14,641 nucleotides of DNA from CAZIMM01 sp964540415 (GTDB lineage Bacteria > Bacillota > Clostridia > Oscillospirales > Acutalibacteraceae): contig CAZIMM010000050.1 of the NCBI GenBank assembly GCA_964540415.1, forward strand, positions 1-14,641. The letters run 5' to 3'. The position numbers and the translations under genes were made by a program. This document shows positions 13,278 through 14,641 of the stretch, one piece after another. Every line of letters starts with the position of its first letter. The stretch's first letter is position 1. The notes under the pieces were generated by a model. The model saw nothing but the letters and a program-made list of their open reading frames with translations. It was not told where the DNA came from and did not search any database.

Positions 13278-13484
13278 TCAGAAAAGACCGATTGCAATCA
13301 TTATCGCAACCATCTCATCCTCACTGAGTTCGCCGTCATTTTCTTTGACTTTCGGTTCGGCGTCAATTTCTTTTTCACAGGCAACAGGGCGATGCCTTTT
13401 TGACTGTGAGTGGTATGCTCTGCAAGCTTCGCAGTCGCCGTGCCGCTCACATTTTTTCTTTTTGCATGGGCAGTTTTCGTTCAT
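13278..13484 (-). CDS. Small Cys/His-rich protein
   Basis: A 68-residue protein with an N-terminal metal-binding-like knot, Cys5, Cys7, Cys12, His15, Cys18, Cys21, His25 and Cys36 (CPCKKKKC, RHGDCEAC). A charged middle follows and a hydrophobic end (MVAIMIAIGLF). Similar short proteins with C-x-HG-x-C-x-x-C recur in Clostridia, function unknown. GGAGG (13492-13496) lies seven bases before ATG 13484 and overlaps the end of the 26-codon ORF, so the two are translationally coupled. Zinc or an Fe-S centre could fill the knot; this is inference. Confidence 0.7.
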   Translation of the reverse strand: MNENCPCKKKKCERHGDCEACRAYHSQSKRHRPVACEKEIDAEPKVKENDGELSEDEMVAIMIAIGLF

Positions 13485-13487
13485 TTT

Positions 13488-13568
13488 TTATCCTCCGTAA
13501 CCGGTGCAATACTTTCTCATTTCTTCTGTTGTGGGGATTATTTTTTTGTTCAGCATTCTCTCGAACAT
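13488..13568 (-). CDS. 26-residue small ORF coupled to the Cys-rich gene
   Basis: ATG 13568 follows a near-perfect GGAGGTGA (about six bases from GGAGG) and opens 26 codons: MFERMLNKKIIPTTEEMRKY then CTGYGG, stopping three bases before the Cys-rich gene's ATG. Its start looks like the N-terminus of DUF3788-type proteins (MxERMLxKxxxPTxEExxxYC), which are normally over 100 residues. It is therefore either a truncated DUF3788 gene or a genuine short leader peptide for the next gene. The excellent ribosome binding site argues that it is translated either way. Confidence 0.55.
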   Translation of the reverse strand: MFERMLNKKIIPTTEEMRKYCTGYGG

Positions 13569-13623
13569 AAGTCACCTCCGGTTCGCGGTTTTCCGCTTTG
13601 ACGATTTTTGTTTTGTCCTCCTC

Positions 13624-13644
13624 ATAAAAGCAAGCTGCTTTTAT
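13624..13644 (-). terminator. Probable terminator of the methyltransferase gene
   Basis: On the minus strand, ATAAAAGCA and TGCTTTTAT pair as a 9-bp stem around a 3-base loop, with the TTTT forming the end of the stem. It is 24 bases past the methyltransferase stop codon. Just beyond it (13617-13622, minus strand) is an orphan AGGAGG with no start codon at a suitable distance, perhaps left from a lost gene. Confidence 0.5.
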
Positions 13645-13667
13645 TGATAAATGTTCATTTTACTGGG

Positions 13668-14330
13668 TTAGATTTTTGAAAGAAGCATTTGCCAATGCTT
13701 GCTGAAGAATTGCGAATTTTCTAAATCATATGTACAATATTCTGTCGGAGTGATTTCAAATTTCCAGTTACAAAACAGCTTTTTAATGTCATTAATATCA
13801 ACGTAAAAATGCGGAACATCTTTTTCGGTTTCGTGTTCATCTCTCAAAATAGTATTTTCGTCAACACGCTTATAGTTGTCAATATGCTGATAGCTGTATG
13901 TGTTTTTTGAGATTAAGGTTAAAAACAGTTCACCGTTCGGCTTTAATACTCTTTCAATCTCTTTGAGCGATTGTACAAATCCGTTTGTGTCAGTGTGATA
14001 TATAACATGGTACGCCAAAATGCAATCAAACGAATTATCGTCATAAGGCAGATTATGCATATCTGCAACACTGCAGGACAGATTTACGTTTTCTTTTTTT
14101 GCCCGGCTTTTCAAGTAATCAATACCGTAATCCGAAATATCCATTGCCGTAACAGCAAAGCCTTTTTTCGCCATATAAACAGAATGTCTGCCGAGTCCGC
14201 TGCCCAAATCAAGAAAATTGCAAAAATTCTTTTCTTGCCACCGCTCGGATAAATATGCAATCTCCGGGCAGGGAATCAACCAGTGATTGTCCTTGTTTTT
14301 GCTCCAGTCCCATCCTTTAACAATACTCAT
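13668..14330 (-). CDS. Class I SAM-dependent methyltransferase
   Basis: A 220-residue Rossmann-fold methyltransferase. Motif I is DLGSGLGRH (41-49), with acidic Asp64 at the end of strand 2 for the SAM ribose, SVADMHNLP around Asp90, then FDCILAYHVIYH (101-112) and RVLKPNGELFLTL, the usual ubiE/type-11 layout. The start MSIVKGWDWSKNKDNHWLIPCPE is a lid helix seen in several small-molecule methyltransferases. The substrate is unknown. AGGAGG lies five bases before ATG 14330. It is the first recognisable gene of the minus-strand run that continues through the small ORFs to the PNPOx-type gene, but a hairpin at 13624-13644 probably separates it from them. Confidence 0.88.
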   Translation of the reverse strand: MSIVKGWDWSKNKDNHWLIPCPEIAYLSERWQEKNFCNFLDLGSGLGRHSVYMAKKGFAVTAMDISDYGIDYLKSRAKKENVNLSCSVADMHNLPYDDNSFDCILAYHVIYHTDTNGFVQSLKEIERVLKPNGELFLTLISKNTYSYQHIDNYKRVDENTILRDEHETEKDVPHFYVDINDIKKLFCNWKFEITPTEYCTYDLENSQFFSKHWQMLLSKI

Positions 14331-14410
14331 TACAGCCTCCTGTTATATGAACAACACCCATCAGCCGCAAAAGCAGCGCGTTGTTACGGAAATTGACCAA
14401 AATACGCATT

Positions 14411-14641
14411 TCATTCAAGCAGTGCGGGGCTTGCTCCCGCCGTTTCAGAGGTCAGAGCAATGATGGCGTGAATGTGCGTCGGCATGATAACATATTTATC
14501 AATTTTTACATAATCATATCGTTTTTAGTGTTCAAACAGCTGTTCTTCGCATATCCGTCCGATGGGCGTGAGGTCAGTTTTTGCAGCGGCGGGAGCAAGC
14601 TGTACAGTGTAATAACATAGTTTACAGGTAGTGCAACAACA
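14411..14641 (-). pseudogene. REP-associated tyrosine transposase (IS200-like, RAYT) remnant
   Basis: The minus-strand frame contains YVIMPTHIHAIIAL, the HUH signature of Y1 transposases in its RAYT form (usually MPNHIH), preceded by TPIGRICEEQLFE and KRYDYVKIDK, as in this family. An in-frame TAA (14525-14527) splits these two parts, and TGA (14411-14413) ends the frame right after AGASPALLE, well before the catalytic Tyr helix. The upstream end runs off the window. It is therefore inactive: one internal stop plus a missing C-terminus. Intact RAYTs mobilise or maintain short palindromic REP elements. The fragment carries an inverted repeat (14429-14600). It sits upstream of the methyltransferase, on the same strand. 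Confidence 0.75.
14429..14600. repeat. 14-bp inverted repeat within the transposase remnant
   Basis: GCTTGCTCCCGCCG (14429-14442) and its exact reverse complement CGGCGGGAGCAAGC (14587-14600) lie 144 bases apart. They flank the HUH motif of the RAYT remnant. The left copy is also part of a small hairpin, GCGGG/CCCGC. Such GC-rich words near a RAYT are reminiscent of REP elements. Confidence 0.6.

Noticed and set aside
14381..14620. Plus-strand 79-residue frame at the window end
   Set aside because: It is antisense to the transposase remnant, whose MPTHIH motif on the minus strand settles the direction.

Overview
The window looks like chromosomal DNA of a Gram-positive anaerobe of the class Clostridia, probably a gut-type Oscillospirales/Ruminococcus-like lineage known from an assembled draft. 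The reasons are strong GGAGG-type ribosome binding sites before nearly every gene, U-tailed hairpin terminators, and family content typical of that group (YitT, GrpB, DUF134 with a NifX-like protein, short Cys-rich proteins, a signal-less Cu/Zn superoxide dismutase). A run of ten N at 9401-9410 shows a scaffold join. No rRNA, tRNA, CRISPR array or intact mobile element was seen.

Layout. 1-520: a rhodanese-type lipoprotein with a strong terminator; its upstream end is cut by the window edge. 560-4510: a carbohydrate-related stretch with a right-handed beta-helix (pectate-lyase-like) protein and a GH127-type beta-L-arabinofuranosidase. Between them, on the opposite strand, is a compact QueG-like double [4Fe-4S] protein. 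Neither sugar protein has a signal peptide, so both probably act on imported plant-cell-wall oligosaccharides. 4520-6180: a cytoplasmic-looking SodC, then a promoter with a duplicated operator-like site driving DUF134 and a NifX-like protein with a His/Cys tail. 6180-6644 has no gene I can support. 6645-9500 (minus strand): a YitT membrane protein, a GrpB-family protein and a metallophosphoesterase split by the N gap.

9650-12570 (plus strand) is the least familiar part. One promoter precedes an unrecognised 128-residue protein, a PD-(D/E)XK nuclease-fold protein and an RNase J-like beta-CASP metallo-beta-lactamase, all tightly spaced. A structured RNA hairpin and a small Cys-rich protein follow. 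This looks like a self-contained nucleic-acid-processing module and is the best candidate for an undescribed system.

12590-14641 (minus strand): a SAM methyltransferase, a 26-codon and a 68-codon ORF in a coupled arrangement, remnants of a GNAT acetyltransferase and another reading frame, and an FMN-binding PNPOx-type protein. At the window end is a broken REP-associated tyrosine transposase with a 14-bp inverted repeat. This last third shows clear signs of gene decay and turnover.
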